A DNA stretch of 7,265 nt from Sneathiella sp. Lineage in GTDB: Bacteria; Pseudomonadota; Alphaproteobacteria; Sneathiellales; Sneathiellaceae. Numbering within the stretch: the first letter of the stretch is position 1; every line of letters begins with the position of its first letter. This document shows, one piece after another, positions 5,039-7,265 of this stretch. Where the stretch lies: contig JAESPT010000470.1 of assembly GCA_016765515.1 (NCBI GenBank), positions 1 through 7,265 of the forward strand, in the 5' to 3' direction. Made by a program: the position numbers and the translations under genes. Below the pieces are notes generated by a model, which was not told where the DNA came from, ran no database searches, and worked only from the letters and a program-made list of their open reading frames with translations.

Positions 5039-7003
5039 TTATTCGTTTGAAAGAAAACCTAACTCCTCTACGGACCGATGATACAGAGTCTCCTCAATCA
5101 ATTCATTCTCATTTGCCGTCACTCTAATAATACGGGGATCTTGTATTTCCTCCGCCCAATCCATCAGTTGCCGGTCCGATCCATTGAGCAAGACAAATTG
5201 CGGATTGGTTTTTAAAAGCAACTCTAGAATTTCACAGCTCGAAGCACCATCGATGTTTGGCATCGCCTCAATGATGATCAGGGTGGATTGAGAATATCCC
5301 AGACCAAAACGACGAATTGAATGTACATCTTCGGATATAACAGCGGCGTCAACCAACCCATTCCACAGAACAGCATGCGCTCCTGCCAATCCTTTATTTT
5401 GGATTATAAGCGGACTACCGTCAATTTCAGTGTGGGTGTTAGCCTTGTATCCAACCTTCACCCCCTGCTTGGACAAAAAATGTACAACCTTATCCGCAAC
5501 CCGACCTTCTTCACCAAGAGTGATAATAACCGGCAAAGATACATCCAAATGGGGCGGAAAATTCAACTCAAAAGCTTTTCGATAGATCCCTTTTAAATCT
5601 GTTGGAGAGAACCGAAACATTCCCCCTATAGTAGGACAAACATTCACTTCACATATGCGTCCCCCCGTTTCCCAATAGGGTCTCGAAATATCGGTCGTTA
5701 AATAGTCGATCCCGGCGACGTTCAGTTTCAGAACGGACGCAGCGCGTTCTGCCATTTTGATATTTTCAGGATGCACTTCATCCCTGATTTCCCTGCAACT
5801 GCCTCCCTGGCTGATATTTGGGACAATATGCAACTTCACCACCGCGCCGCGCCTGGGGATACTATTCCAGTCATATCCCTGATCTTTCAGACACTCGGTA
5901 ATAACATCCAGTTTGCGAACGTGGAATTTATTCCGCCCATCTACCCCAGAACGCCATGGCTCCTTATTCAGTTCAGTGACAAGCGCCTCAATCGTCCTAT
6001 TTCCATCCCCGGTCACAACAGAAATTGATCGCTTGAGGCACCCTACATATTCACCCCCGATGACGAGCAACCTGTAATCATCTCCCGCAATATGTTTTTC
6101 GACAATATACTTTCGGTGATAGGGACGTGCTCGGGTGAAAGCATGTTTCAGTTCTTCAGCTGTCTTGATATTAGGAGTAATCCCGTACCCTTGCGTCCCG
6201 GCAATCGGCTTTACGACAACAGGAAATCCTATTTTCTTCGCCGCCTGAAGAGCACCCTGCTCAGTTCCAACTAGAATTTGCCGGGCGACAGGTATTCCCG
6301 CCCTTTCCAGAAGCTTGGTTGTCATCGCCTTGCTATTGGCCAGTTCTGCCGAATTATGGCTTTCTGTACCAATGATACTATGATGAAATATCTGCTGGTG
6401 TTTTCCATAGCCAAAAAGAACATGTTGCGTCTTCTGAGATGGACGGTGCCACGGTATTCTCCGGCTCTCCGCCAAGGCGGTGAACTCTTGCATATCCTGT
6501 CCGGGGCATGTCGAAACATACTCTTTGTTTATAGAGGAAATCTCTTTCGAGATCTCAATGACCTGATCCCCTAACGAGAGTGACCGATCAGAGTCTTGCA
6601 TAACCTGGTCCATAACTTTAAGCGTCAGTAAAGTTGCTCTTCTCCCTATAGTCTCATGCTCATATTCAGTGAAAACATGCCACTCGCGCGATTCCTGAAT
6701 AAGCGTTTGCCTGACGACAGAAACGTTACTTCCTACAGCATTTTGAACGGCAAGAACAAACTGACTAAAGAAATTTGCTAAAAAAACGGCCGCATTGTCA
6801 GTCTTCCGAGCCATAACTGCAGCGACGACCTCAGTGTTATCTCCAACAACAGAGGTTAGGCACTTTGCCAGTTTCTGACAAACTGCATCGGGGATATTTA
6901 TATCTTGCTCTTCGATCCTGATACGACAGAACAATCCGGGCATTGGCGCAACAAGATTGAGGCCCCTCAAAGCCTGCACCTCAATGACTTTAAACGTCAA
7001 CAT
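5039..7003 (-). CDS. Cyanophycin synthetase-like ATP-grasp protein with degenerate, shortened Mur-ligase domain (CphA2-like)
   Basis: A 654-residue protein; full cyanophycin synthetases (CphA1) are roughly 870-900. The N-terminal domain (1-165) opens with ALRGLN (11-16), like the LRGPN of CphA. The ATP-grasp domain (about 172-487) keeps RRIPWHRPSQ (181-190), FGYGKHQQ (197-204), VVVKP (261-266) with Lys265, the glycine-rich loop GTQGYGI (269-275), VEKHIAGDDYRLLV (301-314), DEVHPEN (408-414), AGID (430-433) and the metal-binding Glu452/Asn454. The last 165 residues resemble a collapsed Mur ligase: GLVDAAVISE and RRFGLGY match CphA, but the ATP P-loop (GTNGKTT in CphA1) reads LGEEGRVA (496-503). 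Only the ATP-grasp site should be active, as in cyanobacterial CphA2, which joins beta-Asp-Arg dipeptides. The product here is unknown. The ribosome-site-like GGGGGGAG touches the ATG at 7003, so a TTG at 7000 is an alternative start. No cyanophycinase gene is nearby. Confidence 0.85.
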   Translation of the reverse strand: MLTFKVIEVQALRGLNLVAPMPGLFCRIRIEEQDINIPDAVCQKLAKCLTSVVGDNTEVVAAVMARKTDNAAVFLANFFSQFVLAVQNAVGSNVSVVRQTLIQESREWHVFTEYEHETIGRRATLLTLKVMDQVMQDSDRSLSLGDQVIEISKEISSINKEYVSTCPGQDMQEFTALAESRRIPWHRPSQKTQHVLFGYGKHQQIFHHSIIGTESHNSAELANSKAMTTKLLERAGIPVARQILVGTEQGALQAAKKIGFPVVVKPIAGTQGYGITPNIKTAEELKHAFTRARPYHRKYIVEKHIAGDDYRLLVIGGEYVGCLKRSISVVTGDGNRTIEALVTELNKEPWRSGVDGRNKFHVRKLDVITECLKDQGYDWNSIPRRGAVVKLHIVPNISQGGSCREIRDEVHPENIKMAERAASVLKLNVAGIDYLTTDISRPYWETGGRICEVNVCPTIGGMFRFSPTDLKGIYRKAFELNFPPHLDVSLPVIITLGEEGRVADKVVHFLSKQGVKVGYKANTHTEIDGSPLIIQNKGLAGAHAVLWNGLVDAAVISEDVHSIRRFGLGYSQSTLIIIEAMPNIDGASSCEILELLLKTNPQFVLLNGSDRQLMDWAEEIQDPRIIRVTANENELIEETLYHRSVEELGFLSNE

Positions 7004-7074
7004 CTCCCCCCACTTCGTTTGACAGCTTTCTATAAAACGTAAAAAAATGGAAGACCAAAGGGATTAAACGTCAA
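6990..7074 (-). repeat. Two direct copies of an 11-bp sequence around the CphA-like start
   Basis: TTAAACGTCAA occurs at 6990-7000 (codons 2-5 of the CphA-like gene) and again at 7064-7074 in its upstream region, 74 bp apart. On the coding strand each reads TTGACGTTTAA. A partial relative, AAAACGT, is at 7034-7040. The copies could be sites for one regulator that flank the promoter, or a chance match in AT-rich DNA. Confidence 0.35.
7029..7058 (-). promoter_or_regulatory. Weak candidate promoter of the CphA-like gene
   Basis: Leftward, TTGGTC (7058-7053) and TATAGA (7034-7029) are 18 nt apart. A rival reading uses the upstream repeat as -35 (TTGACG, 7074-7069) with TCCATT (7051-7046) at 17 nt. 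Neither is strong. The terminator at 7111-7138 implies that a promoter must lie in 7004-7110 unless there is read-through. Confidence 0.3.
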
Positions 7075-7110
7075 TTTCAAGTAAACAAAATCTGACCTGT
7101 GCCCTGGAAC

Positions 7111-7138
7111 AAAAGAGCGACGGGATCATCGCTCTTTT
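7111..7138 (-). terminator. Rho-independent terminator of the MFS gene
   Basis: AAAAGAGCGA (7111-7120) and TCGCTCTTTT (7129-7138) form a perfect 10-bp stem with an 8-nt loop. Leftward the RNA ends in CUCUUUUGUU, starting 6 nt after the MFS stop codon. The mirrored T-run on the plus strand (CTCTTTTT) would also let it work in the other direction. Confidence 0.88.
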
Positions 7139-7144
7139 TCACCC

Positions 7145-7265
7145 TCAGGCAAACTGTCTTTCCTCTATGGGGCTTTCTTTAACCGGCAGGTGAATGATTG
7201 CAGAAAATGCACCAACACCAATGCCAATCCACCAGACAATGTCGTAGGATCCGAATTGATCATAA
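7145..7265 (-). CDS. MFS transporter, C-terminal end only
   Basis: The last 39 codons and the TGA stop (7147-7145) of a gene entering from the right edge. The visible peptide has GSYDIVWWIGIGVGAFSAII (5-24), a final transmembrane helix, followed by HLPVKESP and a short charged tail. The SYD-VWW pattern, hydrophobic helix and HLP-KE ending are typical of the last helix of a group of major facilitator transporters. The substrate cannot be judged. A terminator follows directly, so it is the last gene of its transcript. Confidence 0.7.
   Translation of the reverse strand, partial: YDQFGSYDIVWWIGIGVGAFSAIIHLPVKESPIEERQFA

Noticed and set aside
5039..7003. Canonical cyanophycin synthetase (CphA1) annotation
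   Set aside because: The Mur-ligase P-loop is absent and the C-terminal part is far too short, so the standard two-step CphA1 reaction cannot be assumed.
5039..7003. Frameshifted pseudogene of cphA
   Set aside because: The 654-codon frame is continuous, ends with sequence still resembling the Mur-ligase part, and the ATP-grasp site residues are intact.
1..7265. Mobile elements, CRISPR arrays, tRNA or rRNA genes
   Set aside because: No transposase-like frame, terminal inverted repeats, regularly spaced repeats or cloverleaf-like sequence were seen on either strand by eye.

Overview
The window looks like chromosomal DNA of moderate GC content from a Gram-negative bacterium, most likely an alphaproteobacterium. 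That is inferred from the protein families (a PHB-cycle type 3-hydroxybutyrate dehydrogenase, a LysE/LysR pair, and a TetR-controlled GST/PNPOx cluster), not from any RNA marker. No rRNA, tRNA, CRISPR array, transposase or integration scar was seen, and no stretch over 300 bases lacks a gene.

Left block (1-2541): a divergent cluster. On the minus strand three genes run leftward: a DUF1348 (NTF2-like) protein, a glutathione S-transferase and a pyridoxamine-phosphate-oxidase-fold protein that leaves the window at its left edge. A TetR-family repressor gene runs the other way. A 24-bp near-perfect inverted repeat lies between the -35 and -10 of the leftward promoter, a classical repressor site. 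The block reads as a repressible unit for detoxifying an electrophilic or oxidisable small molecule.

Middle block (2599-4161): a LysE/RhtB-family exporter (minus) and a LysR-type regulator (plus) diverge from a shared AT-rich 111-bp region. The arrangement is typical of an exporter controlled by its neighbouring regulator.

Right block (4165-7003): bdhA, encoding D-3-hydroxybutyrate dehydrogenase with every expected catalytic and substrate residue, lies directly downstream of a 654-residue cyanophycin-synthetase-like protein on the same strand. The latter has the CphA N-terminal domain and an intact ATP-grasp domain. Its C-terminal Mur-ligase part is shrunken and lacks the ATP-binding P-loop. 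This layout recalls the truncated CphA2 enzymes of cyanobacteria, and it is the most unusual item in the window. It may polymerise preformed dipeptides or make a different amide-linked product. A 17-bp inverted repeat lies in the 82-bp gap between the two genes.

Right edge (7111-7265): the last 39 codons of a minus-strand MFS transporter, followed by a strong hairpin terminator that separates it from the CphA-like gene.
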